The notes: generated by a model from the sequence alone, not told the origin. A DNA stretch of 38,927 nucleotides from an uncultured Brachyspira sp. (GCF_944390595.1 NZ_CALXRN010000185.1:1-38927), one strand, 5' to 3'. Positions 24,009-33,642 are shown, counted from the stretch's first letter. A program made the numbers and translations.

Positions 24009-25124
24009 ATGAAATATATGAACCTTTATAGAGGATATGAGAAAAGAAAAGAGGCAATAGATAAAAAAATATTTTCTATTATAGAAAGAAGTCAATTTAT
24101 ATTTGGTCAGGAATTGGATGAATTAGAAAAAGAATTATCAAACTATACAGGTGCTAAATATGCTGTAGGAGTATCATCAGGACATGTTGGTTTGGTGCTT
24201 TCTCTTTTGGCATTAGGATTCAATGCGGGAGAGGATCATTCTGATAAAGAAGTTATAGTTCCAGCAATGACTTTCTTCTCTACTGCTGAAGCTCCGGCAT
24301 TTTTAGGTATGAAAGTGAGAGTATGCGATATAGATGAATATTTCAATATGGATATAAAAAAGCTGGAATCTCTTATAAATAAAAATACTGCTGCTATTAT
24401 ACCTGTTAATTTGTTCGGACAATGTGCAAATTATGATGTTATACTAGACATAGCTAAAAAAAATAATATATTTGTTATAGAAGATGCATGCCAGTCTTTT
24501 GGGGCAAGTTATAAAAATATAAAATCATGCTCCGGAAAATTAGGAGATATTGCTGTTACTTCATTTTTTCCAGCTAAGCCTTTGGGATGTTTCGGCGATG
24601 GAGGAATGGTATTTACTAATAATGAAGAGTTATATAAAAATTTAAAACAGCTTCGTCATCATGGCGATGAAGGCGGCATGATACATGTTAAATTGGGTAC
24701 TACTGGAAGATTAGATAATTTACATGCTGGTATTTTATTAGAAAAATTTAAAGGTTTCGATGATGATATGAATCATAGAAGACAAGCTGCAGAATATTAT
24801 AATGAAAAATTAAAAGATGTTGTAAAAGTTCCTGAAGTAGCTTCATACACTCAAAGCGTACATGCTCAGTATGTTATACAAGTTAAAGATAATAGAGATG
24901 AGATAAGAAATAAATTAAATGAATTAGGCGTTCCTACAGCACTTTATTATCCTCATCCTATACATTTAGCTCCTATACTTGTAAAAAAATTAGGCTATAA
25001 AGAAGGCGACATGCCTGTGTCAGAATATGCTTCAAAACACAATATAGCTTTGCCTATAGATAATGACATTTTAAGAGAAGAACAGGATATGGTTATAGAG
25101 GCAGTAAAAAAAGTATTATCTTAA
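24009..25124 (+). CDS. DegT/DnrJ/EryC1/StrS sugar aminotransferase
   Basis: PLP-dependent aminotransferase that converts a keto nucleotide sugar to an amino sugar for surface glycans. 371 aa. The PLP-binding lysine is in SFFPAKPLGCFGDGG, EDACQSFGA gives the conserved Asp and Gln, and the N-terminal VGVSSGHVGLVLSLLALG is the phosphate-binding region (commonly SGTxAL; here SGHVGL). AAGGA lies seven bases before the ATG. It faces the FlaA1/CapD-type dehydratase gene at 25.2 kb, which makes suitable keto-sugar substrates, so the two may act in one pathway although transcribed convergently. The exact sugar cannot be told. Confidence 0.88.
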   Translation: MKYMNLYRGYEKRKEAIDKKIFSIIERSQFIFGQELDELEKELSNYTGAKYAVGVSSGHVGLVLSLLALGFNAGEDHSDKEVIVPAMTFFSTAEAPAFLGMKVRVCDIDEYFNMDIKKLESLINKNTAAIIPVNLFGQCANYDVILDIAKKNNIFVIEDACQSFGASYKNIKSCSGKLGDIAVTSFFPAKPLGCFGDGGMVFTNNEELYKNLKQLRHHGDEGGMIHVKLGTTGRLDNLHAGILLEKFKGFDDDMNHRRQAAEYYNEKLKDVVKVPEVASYTQSVHAQYVIQVKDNRDEIRNKLNELGVPTALYYPHPIHLAPILVKKLGYKEGDMPVSEYASKHNIALPIDNDILREEQDMVIEAVKKVLS

Positions 25125-25135
25125 TATAAAAATAT

Positions 25136-25167
25136 GCAGAAGGCATGTATTTTTATATGCTTTCTGC
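25136..25167. terminator. Bidirectional hairpin between the aminotransferase and dehydratase genes
   Basis: GCAGAAGGCATGTA, loop TTTT, TATATGCTTTCTGC: a 14-bp stem with two G-T pairs between two convergent genes. U-runs are short. Confidence 0.65.
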
Positions 25168-25185
25168 TTAATTATTAAAGATAAA

Positions 25186-26634
25186 TTATCCTGTATACTC
25201 TTCTATATATTTTCTCATAAGCATTTTGATTGTTTCTTTATCAGCATCAAGCGAAGCAATATCAAAAGCATCAATCATAATTTTTCTTTCTTCAGGAGTT
25301 AAGCATTTTACGGGGTCTTTAGCTATGAATAATTTTTTATACTGAGAAGGTATTAATGTTTCATCATCCATTAAAATCTCTTCATAAAGTTTTTCTCCCT
25401 CTCTTATGCCTGTAAAAATTATAGGAATATCTTTTTCTGTAAGTCCGTACATTTTAAGCATATTCTTTGCTAAGTCTAAAATTTTAACCGGCTTTCCCAT
25501 ATCTAAAGTGAATATTATACCGTCATTTAAAGTGCATGCTTTTATAACAAGTCTTGCTGCCTCTCTTATGGACATAAAGAATCTTACCATTTCAGGATGC
25601 GTAACAGTTAATGCTTTGCCTTCTCTGATCTGTTTTTCAAATACAGGTATAACACTTCCGCTGCTTCCTAGTACATTGCCGAATCTTGTTATTTTAAATG
25701 ATGTAATATTTTGTTCATGCGATAAAGACATTATCATTCTTTCGCATATTCTTTTACTTGCTCCCATTAGTGAAGTAGGGCGTACAGCTTTATCTGTTGA
25801 TATAAATACAAAATTTTTAATATTATTTTTAATTGCCAAAGTTGCAACATTTTCTGTAGCTAGAATATTATTTTTAATTGCCTCTTCCGGATAAGCCTCC
25901 ATAAAAGGCAAATGCTTATGAGCTGCCGCATGGAAAATTATATCAGGATTTTCTTCTTTTAGTATTTTATCAACCTTTACATAATCTCTTACATTAGAAA
26001 TTATATATTTAAATTTATGTTTATTTTTTTCATTTTTAGAATCATTTAAAGACATTATAAGCGAGTGAATGGCACTTTCTGAATTATCTAATGCCATAAC
26101 TTTTTTAACAGGAAGTGTAATTAATTGTCTTACAAGTTCGCTTCCTATAGAACCGCCTCCTCCTGTAACAAGTATAGTTTTGTCTTTATAATAGTTGGAT
26201 ATTTCTTTCTCATCAAATCCAATCTCTTCTCTTCCAAGCAAATCTGAAGGCTCTACATTTCTAATATCTTTTATAGATGCATTTCCTTTTATTATTTCAA
26301 AGAAGCATGGAAGTATTTTATATTTTATTCCTGTAGGATATATTATATCTAATATTTCAAGAAGTTCTTTTTGCTTAAGCGTAGGTATAGCGATTATTAT
26401 CTCTTCTATATCTACATCATTATTTTTATATTCTTTTATTATTTTTTCTATATCTTTGATTTTGCCTTTTACTTCTATAGAATGATTTTCTAATTTTAAC
26501 TCTTTTTTATTTTCATCATCATCCAAAAAGCAAAGCACATTATATTCATTATTTTCATCAGAAGTTAATATTTCAGAAGCAAGGGTTTCTCCAGCATTAC
26601 CAGCCCCGATTATAACTATATTTTTTTTATTCAT
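25186..26634 (-). CDS. FlaA1/CapD-type nucleotide-sugar dehydratase without membrane helices
   Basis: A UDP-sugar 4,6-dehydratase/epimerase of the polysaccharide-biosynthesis CapD/FlaA1 family, 482 aa. Residues 1-130 are a first Rossmann-like domain (NIVIIGAGNAGETLASEIL). The catalytic SDR domain starts with ILVTGGGGSIGSELVRQL (about 154-171), has FISTDKAVRPTSLMGASKR with the Met-x-x-x-Lys version of the catalytic pair, and ends with the EGEKLYEEILMDDE block. Larger relatives (WbpM, PglF) carry four N-terminal membrane helices; these are absent, so this is the short soluble form. It likely makes a 4-keto sugar used by an aminotransferase such as the one at 24.0 kb. Confidence 0.87.
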   Translation of the reverse strand: MNKKNIVIIGAGNAGETLASEILTSDENNEYNVLCFLDDDENKKELKLENHSIEVKGKIKDIEKIIKEYKNNDVDIEEIIIAIPTLKQKELLEILDIIYPTGIKYKILPCFFEIIKGNASIKDIRNVEPSDLLGREEIGFDEKEISNYYKDKTILVTGGGGSIGSELVRQLITLPVKKVMALDNSESAIHSLIMSLNDSKNEKNKHKFKYIISNVRDYVKVDKILKEENPDIIFHAAAHKHLPFMEAYPEEAIKNNILATENVATLAIKNNIKNFVFISTDKAVRPTSLMGASKRICERMIMSLSHEQNITSFKITRFGNVLGSSGSVIPVFEKQIREGKALTVTHPEMVRFFMSIREAARLVIKACTLNDGIIFTLDMGKPVKILDLAKNMLKMYGLTEKDIPIIFTGIREGEKLYEEILMDDETLIPSQYKKLFIAKDPVKCLTPEERKIMIDAFDIASLDADKETIKMLMRKYIEEYTG

Positions 26635-26725
26635 TTATTTTTAATTCCCAAGATATATATTTAAATATTGAGTAATAGTATATAGTTTTTTTATTTATTA
26701 TACAAGAATTTTTAATAGCATAATT

Positions 26726-26754
26726 TTGACAATATATATGTTTTAGTATATCAT
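26726..26754 (+). promoter_or_regulatory. Promoter of the SWIM-protein gene
   Basis: TTGACA (26726-26731), 17 bases, TATCAT (26749-26754), about 30 bases before the ATG. Confidence 0.6.
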
Positions 26755-26785
26755 TTTTTCATTAATAGGCAAATGGAATATTTTA

Positions 26786-28555
26786 ATGACTGAAAAAATA
26801 AATAATTTAAAACAATATATAAATGAAAATTTCCTTCTTACTTTAACAAGCAAAGGCATATATAACAGATCTGTAAAGGATATAGATGCTATAATAAATA
26901 ATAATAATACAAATCAAATAAGTATTGAAGAGATTGATAATAAAATAAAAGTTATATTTGATATGTCAGGAGAAAAAATAGAGGTTGTTTTAAATGATGA
27001 AAATATAAAATTAAGCAAATGTACATGCCCTTCAAAAGATGTTTGCAAACATATAATAATGGCTCTTCTTTATATAAAATATATGGATAATACCAATACT
27101 GTAAATGACAATGAAAAAAAAGAAGAAATAGAAAATAGTTTTAATGATAATTCAAATAAAGAAAATGAAACAACAGCAGAAGAAAATAATTCATTTGATG
27201 AGTTAAAAAATATTAGTTTTGATAATATAAAAAAATTAAGTACAAAAAAGAATTTTGAATATGCATTGGATAGATTTTATGATGATGTAGAAGTTAATAT
27301 AAAAGAAGATGTAATGCTTGAGATATATATACCGGAAGATGATATAAGTATTTATTTTCCTAAAAAAGACAGCATAAAAAATTCTATATGTTCATGCCGG
27401 GATTCTTCTTTATGTTCTCATAAAATAATTGCAATACTTAAATATAAGGAAATGTATGGTGCTTTAGAAGAAATCAAAGAAGAGGATAAAGAAATAGATG
27501 AAAATATTTTAAAATTCTCAAAAAATTTTACTGAAAGCATATTTGAAAAAGGTTTATATTCATGCAGTGAGAAAGATTTTGATACAGCAGAACAGCTTAG
27601 TATTAAACTTCAAATGAAAATAATGCCTGAGCTTTCAAAGATGTTTAGAAGTATTGCAGACGGTATTGATTCTATGCTTAATAAAAGAGCTTCTTTTAAT
27701 AAATTGTTTTGCTTTGCCACTTTATCAAGACTGTATAATACAATAAATTTAATAGAAAAATCAAAAAAAGAAAATGATAATAGAACTGTAAAATTATTAA
27801 CAGGTGAAATTAGAAGCAAATATGTAGATAGAAGAAACGGTGATTTTTTAGGACTTGGTGCATATCCTTGGATTACTTCTACAGGATATTTGGGGGTAAG
27901 TGCATATTTATATAATTTGAATTCTAAAAATGTTTCTTTCTTTTCGTATATGATACCTACATTTTATGATGATTCAAAAATTTCTTATGATGATGTAAGA
28001 AGCAATTACAGAAAGAAAATGCATTTTGAAAATAACTTATCTATAGAAGAGGTTTCAAAATATAAGTTAAAATTTGTAAGTTATAAAATTAACAGTGAAG
28101 AGAGAATATCATCGAGCAAGTATAGTTCTGTAATATTAAATGATAGAGTAGATTCTAAATTATTAGAAGAAATAAGAGTATCTAAAAATAATGAAGAATT
28201 ATTTGCTGAAAATTATGATGATATATTTAATATGGGTTTTGAGTATGATTATTTTAATAGATCAAATAGAGTAAAAGTTATAATAGCTAAGTTTCAAGCT
28301 ATAGAGAATGCAGACTTTGATAAAATACAGCAGATACTTTATTTTGATATAGTAAATAATGACGGAGAAGAGAGATTAACTTTAAGTATTAAATATAATT
28401 CTATTCATTCAAATGGTATTAAATATATAATGAATTATAAAAACTCTGATATTGATAAAGAAAGATTTATATTATTAGAAAAAACAAAATATTATATTAG
28501 ACCTATAAGCATAATAAATGCTAATGCTATTATAAATATATTTTTTGAAGATTAA
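26786..28555 (+). CDS. Double SWIM zinc-finger protein of unknown function
   Basis: A 589-aa cytosolic protein with two SWIM zinc-binding motifs (CxCxnCxH): CTCPSKDVCKH (Cys79, Cys81, Cys87, His89) and CSCRDSSLCSH (Cys202, Cys204, Cys210, His212). Each follows a short beta-rich segment, so residues about 1-100 and 155-225 look like a duplicated module separated by a Glu/Asn-rich disordered linker. The remaining 360 residues have no domain I recognise. SWIM motifs bind DNA or proteins. A TGGA site precedes the ATG. It stands alone under its own promoter; no helicase or MoxR/VWA partner is adjacent. Confidence 0.8.
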   Translation: MTEKINNLKQYINENFLLTLTSKGIYNRSVKDIDAIINNNNTNQISIEEIDNKIKVIFDMSGEKIEVVLNDENIKLSKCTCPSKDVCKHIIMALLYIKYMDNTNTVNDNEKKEEIENSFNDNSNKENETTAEENNSFDELKNISFDNIKKLSTKKNFEYALDRFYDDVEVNIKEDVMLEIYIPEDDISIYFPKKDSIKNSICSCRDSSLCSHKIIAILKYKEMYGALEEIKEEDKEIDENILKFSKNFTESIFEKGLYSCSEKDFDTAEQLSIKLQMKIMPELSKMFRSIADGIDSMLNKRASFNKLFCFATLSRLYNTINLIEKSKKENDNRTVKLLTGEIRSKYVDRRNGDFLGLGAYPWITSTGYLGVSAYLYNLNSKNVSFFSYMIPTFYDDSKISYDDVRSNYRKKMHFENNLSIEEVSKYKLKFVSYKINSEERISSSKYSSVILNDRVDSKLLEEIRVSKNNEELFAENYDDIFNMGFEYDYFNRSNRVKVIIAKFQAIENADFDKIQQILYFDIVNNDGEERLTLSIKYNSIHSNGIKYIMNYKNSDIDKERFILLEKTKYYIRPISIINANAIINIFFED

Positions 28556-28598
28556 TATGTTTAGCATATAAATATTATTCATACACTAAACATATTAA
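28552..28598. terminator. Convergent-gene hairpin, 13-bp stem
   Basis: TTAATATGTTTAG (28552-28564) and its exact complement (28586-28598) with a 21-base loop, between the SWIM gene and the aminotransferase gene. AT-rich and without a T-run, so termination may be weak. Confidence 0.5.
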
Positions 28599-28604
28599 TA
28601 TATA

Positions 28605-29738
28605 TTATTTATTTACGAATTTCTTTATTCTCTCTACAGCTTCTTTTAATAAAGGTATATCCTGAGTTAAAGCTATTCTAAAATAATTCTCGCTTCCGAA
28701 AGCAATTCCAGGTACTACAGCAACTGAAGTTTCCTCTAAAAGCTTCATACAAAAATCAATAGAATTTTCTTTAGAGAATTTACTGTATCCTACAAATAGA
28801 TAAAATGCTCCTCTAGGCTCTATTACATCAAAACCTAAATCTGATAATCCCTTAGACATAATCATAGCACGTTCTTTATAAGTATCTCTAAAACTTTCAA
28901 TAAAAGGATAATTTTTTAAAGCATACTCAGCAATAGCACATGAAAGAGCAACCATGCTTCCTACATTATTAAAACTTGCATTAATAAAGCATTTTCTAAC
29001 ATATTCTGGAGATATGCTGTATCCTATTCTCCATCCAGTCATAGAATGCGATTTGGAAAAACCATTGAAAGCTATAACTTTATCTTTTATAGAAGGATAA
29101 GATGTAAATGATGTAAAAGGATAAAATGATATAGCAGAATATATTTCATCGGCTATAATAAATATATCTTTTTTTTCAAAGTATTTAACAAGCTCATCCA
29201 TTTCTTCTTTTTTAAGCATATATCCGGATGGGTTTCCTGGATTGCTGAAAAGTATTGCTTTTGTTTTATTTGTAACAACTTTTTCTATAGTTTCCGGTTT
29301 TAATACAAATTTATCTTCGCTTGTATCCAAATAAACAATTTTACCATAAGCTAATTTTATAGCCCATTCATAAGGCGAAAAGTATGGAGTAGGAAGTATA
29401 ACCTCATCATCAATATTTAATATAGTTCTGAATATTGATGAAATTCCTTCCATAGAGCCTATATGCATTAAAATATTATTAGCATTAACATCAGAACCAT
29501 AATATTTATTATAATGTTTTGCTACAAGTTCTCTTAATTCATTAGAACCGCCTGCCTGAGTATAACCTAATGCATGAGTTTTAGCATATTCATAAGCATA
29601 ATCAATAAATTCTTTAGGAGGCTGCAAATCAGGCTCTCCTATAGTAAGCATTATAGCATTTCCTTTTTTTTGAGCTTTTTCAGTAAATTCCCTTATTATA
29701 GAATAAGGTACAGTAACTATATTTTTATTAAGCTCCAT
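28605..29738 (-). CDS. Class I/II aminotransferase, PatA-like
   Basis: PLP-dependent aminotransferase, 377 aa, aspartate-aminotransferase fold. The PLP lysine is in FNGFSKSHSMTGWRIGY, preceded by FSNPGNPSGYML and ADEIYSAI. In an acetyl-diaminopimelate pathway the step between DapH and the deacetylase needs such an enzyme (N-acetyl-LL-diaminopimelate aminotransferase, PatA), and this gene follows the dap operon on the same strand. A terminator lies between, so it is transcribed separately. TGGAGA precedes the ATG, and TTGACA (complement of 29774-29779) may be its -35, with a poor -10. The role is inferred from context; other keto acids are possible. Confidence 0.85.
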   Translation of the reverse strand: MELNKNIVTVPYSIIREFTEKAQKKGNAIMLTIGEPDLQPPKEFIDYAYEYAKTHALGYTQAGGSNELRELVAKHYNKYYGSDVNANNILMHIGSMEGISSIFRTILNIDDEVILPTPYFSPYEWAIKLAYGKIVYLDTSEDKFVLKPETIEKVVTNKTKAILFSNPGNPSGYMLKKEEMDELVKYFEKKDIFIIADEIYSAISFYPFTSFTSYPSIKDKVIAFNGFSKSHSMTGWRIGYSISPEYVRKCFINASFNNVGSMVALSCAIAEYALKNYPFIESFRDTYKERAMIMSKGLSDLGFDVIEPRGAFYLFVGYSKFSKENSIDFCMKLLEETSVAVVPGIAFGSENYFRIALTQDIPLLKEAVERIKKFVNK

Positions 29739-29784
29739 GATAGATTCTCCATTTAATTTATTTTTTAATATATTGTCAAATTAG

Positions 29785-29819
29785 AAAAGCCTCTATATAT
29801 GGAATATATAGAGGCTTTT
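29785..29819 (-). terminator. Terminator of the dap operon
   Basis: A perfect 16-bp stem (AAAAGCCTCTATATAT and complement, 3-base loop) directly after the dapH stop, ending CTTTTC on the - strand. Confidence 0.8.
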
Positions 29820-29821
29820 AA

Positions 29822-30526
29822 TTATTTTCTTAAATCATCAACTAATTTAGTTTTGTCGGAAGTTTTATCATCTTTTTCTTTTATTACTTTAGCAGGATTT
29901 CCAACAACAACTTGATTATCTAATACATCCTCTATAACAACAGCACCGGCACCAATAACGGCATTTTTACCAACATGCACGCCTTCTATAATTACAGCAT
30001 TTGCCCCTATAACAACATTATCTTCTATGATTACAGGTTTAGCAGAAGGAGGTTCAATTACTCCGGCAATAACTGTACCTGCACCGACATGGCAGTTTTT
30101 TCCAACAATAGCACGTCCTCCCAAAACAGCTCCCATATCTATCATGGTTCCTTCTCCAACTTCTGCTCCTATATTGATTATAGCTCCCATCATTATAACG
30201 GCATTATCACCAATTTTTACTTTATCTCTAATTATAGCACCAGGCTCTATTCTAGCATTTACATTAAAATAATTTAAAGTAGGCACGCCTGAATTTCTTC
30301 TATCATTTTCTAAATAATAATCTTCTATGCTGTCCTTATGCTCATCCAAAATAGTTTTTATTTCTTCATAATCTCCTACTATAAAGTGGAAATTACCAGA
30401 AGAAAATACTTTTGCTGTAGTTTTTATATTATCAATATTTCCTTTTATATATATTTTAACAGGTGTTTTCTTTTTAGAATTTTTTATATACGCAATTATA
30501 TCTTCCGATTTTTCTAACATGTCCAT
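29822..30526 (-). CDS. dapH: Tetrahydrodipicolinate N-acetyltransferase
   Basis: Transfers acetyl from acetyl-CoA to tetrahydrodipicolinate, opening the acetylated route to diaminopimelate. Residues 1-85 are the alpha/beta N-terminal domain specific to DapH. From about 88 on, left-handed beta-helix hexapeptide repeats are clear ([25 protein letters not shown] and on to [16 protein letters not shown]), and [11 protein letters not shown] is the usual end of the acetyltransferase domain. Length 234 aa matches. A GAGGAGA site is about nine bases before the ATG; the second ATG is two codons in. Last gene of the dapA-dapB-dapH series. Confidence 0.93.
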   Translation of the reverse strand: MDMLEKSEDIIAYIKNSKKKTPVKIYIKGNIDNIKTTAKVFSSGNFHFIVGDYEEIKTILDEHKDSIEDYYLENDRRNSGVPTLNYFNVNARIEPGAIIRDKVKIGDNAVIMMGAIINIGAEVGEGTMIDMGAVLGGRAIVGKNCHVGAGTVIAGVIEPPSAKPVIIEDNVVIGANAVIIEGVHVGKNAVIGAGAVVIEDVLDNQVVVGNPAKVIKEKDDKTSDKTKLVDDLRK

Positions 30527-30550
30527 TTAAATTATTCTCCTCAAAATAAA

Positions 30551-31246
30551 TTATGCTAATACTTCTCTCATTCTGTAAAGACCAGGTTTTTTACCTATGA
30601 TAAATTGTGCAGCTTTAATAGAACCTTTTGCAAAAATTCTTCTTGAAGTTGATGTATGCTTTATCTCTATTATTTCATCATCTCCATAGAATATAACACT
30701 ATGTTCTCCGACTACAGAACCGCCTCTTATAGAATGTATACCAATTTCTTTTTTATCTCTAGCATGAAGTCCGCTTCTTCCATTAACAGCAAGCATTTTA
30801 TTATCCAAAGCATCATTAATTACATTGAAAAGTGTTTTAGCCGTACCGCTTGGAGAGTCAACTTTTCTATTATGATGTGTTTCTATGATTTCAATATTAA
30901 AATCACTTAATTTAGGAGCAATTCTAGCTACTATCTCATTCATCAAATTTATACCTATGCATGTATTAGAAGATAATACTATAGGCACGCGAGCTGATGC
31001 TTCAAGAATTTTAGATAATATGCTTTCATCATATCCTGTAGTACAAATAACCATAGGTATATTATTTTTTACTCCATAATCTAACATAGAAGGAATTCTT
31101 GAAAAATGAGAAAAATCTATAATAACATCGCCTTTCTCATTGGTTAAATCGTCGGCAAAACCGCTGATTTCTAATTCGCCTTCTTTTTCAATGACTTCTT
31201 TTAACATAGAGCTCATAACTCCAGTTCCATGTATTATTACTTTCAT
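30551..31246 (-). CDS. dapB: 4-hydroxy-tetrahydrodipicolinate reductase
   Basis: NAD(P)H-dependent reductase that makes tetrahydrodipicolinate. The open frame begins at a TTG (31258), but TTGGAG is the ribosome site for the ATG at 31246, so the protein starts MKVIIHGTGVM (231 aa, a little short). The catalytic block is ETHHNRKVDSPSGTAKTL (His-His, and Lys with Asp-Ser-Pro-Ser-Gly-Thr-Ala). The nucleotide loop reads GTGVMS rather than the usual GxxGRMG. FADD near residue 32 may bind the cofactor ribose. The gene is 34 bases after dapA. Confidence 0.93.
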   Translation of the reverse strand: MKVIIHGTGVMSSMLKEVIEKEGELEISGFADDLTNEKGDVIIDFSHFSRIPSMLDYGVKNNIPMVICTTGYDESILSKILEASARVPIVLSSNTCIGINLMNEIVARIAPKLSDFNIEIIETHHNRKVDSPSGTAKTLFNVINDALDNKMLAVNGRSGLHARDKKEIGIHSIRGGSVVGEHSVIFYGDDEIIEIKHTSTSRRIFAKGSIKAAQFIIGKKPGLYRMREVLA

Positions 31247-31280
31247 TTCTAACTCCAAATCTTTATTTATATTATAAAAA

Positions 31281-32162
31281 TTATTTTTTTATACCATATC
31301 TGTTTATTATTTCTCTTACATGTTCTCTGCTTTTATCGCTTAAAGGTCCCAAAGGAGAACGGCAAGGTCCTACATCAAATCCCATAATATTCATAGCCTC
31401 TTTTACAGGTACAGGATTAACTTCTATAAACATGGCTCTAACTAAATCTATATATTTAATTTGTGCTTTAACAGCTTCTGCAGTATTTCCATTAAGATAA
31501 TTCATAACCATATCATGATTTTCTTTTGGTATAATGTTGCTTGTAACAGATATAACTCCTTTTCCTCCTAAAGAAAGTATAGGTGTTACCATATCATCAT
31601 TTCCGGAATATATATCCAAATTAGGAGCAATATTAGCAATATCAGCTACATAACTAATATCGCCGCTGGCTTCTTTTATGCCTTTAATATTAGAAATAGC
31701 TGCTAATGTTTTAATAACATTTAAAGATAATTTTACTCCAGTTCTTGAAGGTACATTATACATTATAACAGGACATTTTACGCTGTTTGCTATTTGAGTA
31801 AAATAATCAATTAATCCGCTTTCATTTCCTTTATTATAATATGGGGTTACAGCCATTACAACATCGGCACCATATTCATAAGATTTTTTACTGAACTCTA
31901 CAGCTAAACTTGTGTTATTGGTTCCAGTGCCTGCGATAACCAAAGTTCTTTTTTTAGTTCTCTCTATGCAGAATTTGATAACTTCCATTCTCTCTTCTGC
32001 ACTAAGTGTAGCACTTTCTCCGGTTGTACCTGCAGCAACTATAGCATCAGCTTTATTTGCTATTTGAAACTCTATAAGTTCCTCTAATTTTTCGTAATTA
32101 ACCCTATAATCGTTAGTAAATGGTGTTATTAAAGCTACACCAGCTCCCTCAAATAATGACAT
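31281..32162 (-). CDS. dapA: 4-hydroxy-tetrahydrodipicolinate synthase
   Basis: Class I aldolase that condenses pyruvate with aspartate semialdehyde, the first committed step to diaminopimelate and lysine. Landmarks: AAGTTGESATLSAEE (pyruvate-binding Thr-Thr), MYNVPSRTGVKL (catalytic Tyr), and the Schiff-base lysine in GIKEASGD. 293 aa is the family's length. It lies 31 bases after the M20 deacetylase gene in one operon. Confidence 0.96.
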   Translation of the reverse strand: MSLFEGAGVALITPFTNDYRVNYEKLEELIEFQIANKADAIVAAGTTGESATLSAEERMEVIKFCIERTKKRTLVIAGTGTNNTSLAVEFSKKSYEYGADVVMAVTPYYNKGNESGLIDYFTQIANSVKCPVIMYNVPSRTGVKLSLNVIKTLAAISNIKGIKEASGDISYVADIANIAPNLDIYSGNDDMVTPILSLGGKGVISVTSNIIPKENHDMVMNYLNGNTAEAVKAQIKYIDLVRAMFIEVNPVPVKEAMNIMGFDVGPCRSPLGPLSDKSREHVREIINRYGIKK

Positions 32163-32193
32163 ATTAATCTCCTTTAATTATATATTATTACAA

Positions 32194-33375
32194 TTATAAA
32201 AACAACTCTTTATTTTTATAAGTATTATAAACATTCAAAACCTGCATCTTTACACCTATGTTTATAGCATCTTCATCAATATCGAATAAAGCATTATGAA
32301 TAGGTGCTTTTATTCTATCATTAGAAACCCCTAAACTGAAAAAAGAACCTTTAACTCTTTGAAGATAATAACTAAAATCTTCTGTAGTCATGTTGGCATT
32401 TTCTTTTATACAGTTTTCCTTTCCTAAAAACATATTTCCGGATTCTATAATAATATTAACAGCATTATCATTATTAATTAATGCCGGATAAGACGGTATA
32501 TCTATAAACTCGCATTCAGCACCGAAATTTTTTGCGGTATTAATAATGATATTTTTTATCATATTTAATCTGAATTCTCTTGTTTCATCATCGCAAAGCA
32601 TTCTAATAATGCCTTCCATTTTTACATTATCAGCTACTATGTTATTTGCTGTACCTCCATTGATTGTTCCTATATGAAGTCTCATACTTCCGTCAGTAAA
32701 TGCAGAAACAAAACTATGAAGCTGAGTTATAATATGAGAAGCAACAATTATAGAGTCTATACCATAATATGATTTAGCTCCATGAGCAGATTTGCCATGT
32801 ACATGTACTTCAAACATATTAGAACTAGCATACATTGCTCCGTAAGTAAAGCTAATCTGTCCTACATTTATTTCTGGTCTCACATGAAGTCCGTAAATAA
32901 CATTAACATTATCTAATGCTCCTTCTTCTATCATAGGCAAAGCACCGCCTGTTGTCTCTTCAGCAGGCTGATATATTAATCTTATATTGCATGGAGGCTT
33001 TATTTCAGAAAAATATTTTGCTATACCTGTTAATATAGTTGTATGAACATCATGTCCGCATGAATGGCATTTTCCTTTATTTTGAGAGGCGTAAGAACAA
33101 TTTTTTTTATCTTCCATAGGCAAAGCATCCATATCAGCCCTAAAAGCTATGGTGAAATTTTTATCTTCTCCTTCAATATCAGCTACTATTCCGGTTTTTG
33201 CTATTTGTGTTTTATGGCTTACATTAAATGATTTAAGTATAGATGATATTTTTTCCATAGTTCTAAACTCTTCAAAGCCTAACTCAGGATGCATATGCAA
33301 ATCTCTTCTTAAATCTATTAAAAACTCTTTCATGGACAAGAGTACATAATCTGATATTATAAAATTATTATTCAT
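32194..33375 (-). CDS. M20 amidohydrolase, likely N-acetyldiaminopimelate deacetylase
   Basis: Zinc-dependent M20 peptidase-family enzyme, 393 aa. Metal-site motifs are CGHDVH (about 100-105) and QPAEE with the catalytic Glu; the lid domain starts around HVHGKSAHGA (about 190-200). The operon with dapA, dapB and dapH supports N-acetyl-LL-diaminopimelate deacetylase, the YkuR/DapL step next to DapH in Bacillus. Sequence alone does not separate it from hippurate- or IAA-amino acid hydrolases. AAGG lies 11 bases before the ATG, a weak site. No terminator separates it from the small ORF upstream. Confidence 0.85.
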   Translation of the reverse strand: MNNNFIISDYVLLSMKEFLIDLRRDLHMHPELGFEEFRTMEKISSILKSFNVSHKTQIAKTGIVADIEGEDKNFTIAFRADMDALPMEDKKNCSYASQNKGKCHSCGHDVHTTILTGIAKYFSEIKPPCNIRLIYQPAEETTGGALPMIEEGALDNVNVIYGLHVRPEINVGQISFTYGAMYASSNMFEVHVHGKSAHGAKSYYGIDSIIVASHIITQLHSFVSAFTDGSMRLHIGTINGGTANNIVADNVKMEGIIRMLCDDETREFRLNMIKNIIINTAKNFGAECEFIDIPSYPALINNDNAVNIIIESGNMFLGKENCIKENANMTTEDFSYYLQRVKGSFFSLGVSNDRIKAPIHNALFDIDEDAINIGVKMQVLNVYNTYKNKELFL

Positions 33376-33479
33376 TATATTATATGCCTTGTTTTAAAAA
33401 CAGTTATATCCTATTTAATATAAAAGTTATGTATTATTAATATTATTTTTAATTTGGAAATTGGTTTTATTTTAAAGAA

Positions 33480-33608
33480 TTACTTCTTAGATTTAGATAA
33501 GTTACGTTTGAAAGATTTATAGAATTTAGAAAGCTGAAAATAAATGTTTGAATTATTGGATGTGCATGCAGCACTTTGGGTTGCATTGAGTATTGCCGAA
33601 ATATACAT
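33480..33608 (-). CDS. Small Lys-rich ORF leading the dap operon (42 aa)
   Basis: A short frame with every start signal in place. On the - strand the ATG at 33608 has AAGGAG exactly six bases upstream (complement of 33615-33620) and a TTGACT/TATAAT promoter 28-36 bases before that. The peptide begins MYISAILNATQSAACTSNN, and the last 15 residues (SKFYKSFKRNLSKSKK region) contain six Lys. No membrane segment is strong. The M20 gene begins 104 bases on with no terminator between. It could be a leader peptide sensing lysine or a small regulatory protein; I know no homologue. Confidence 0.55.
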   Translation of the reverse strand: MYISAILNATQSAACTSNNSNIYFQLSKFYKSFKRNLSKSKK

Positions 33609-33642
33609 TCCAAACTCCTTATTTTAGATTATTGATAGTATT

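Noticed and set aside
33376-33479. Lysine riboswitch or attenuator before the dap genes
   Set aside because: No lysine-riboswitch helices or terminator/antiterminator pair can be drawn; only a short A/T palindrome is present.
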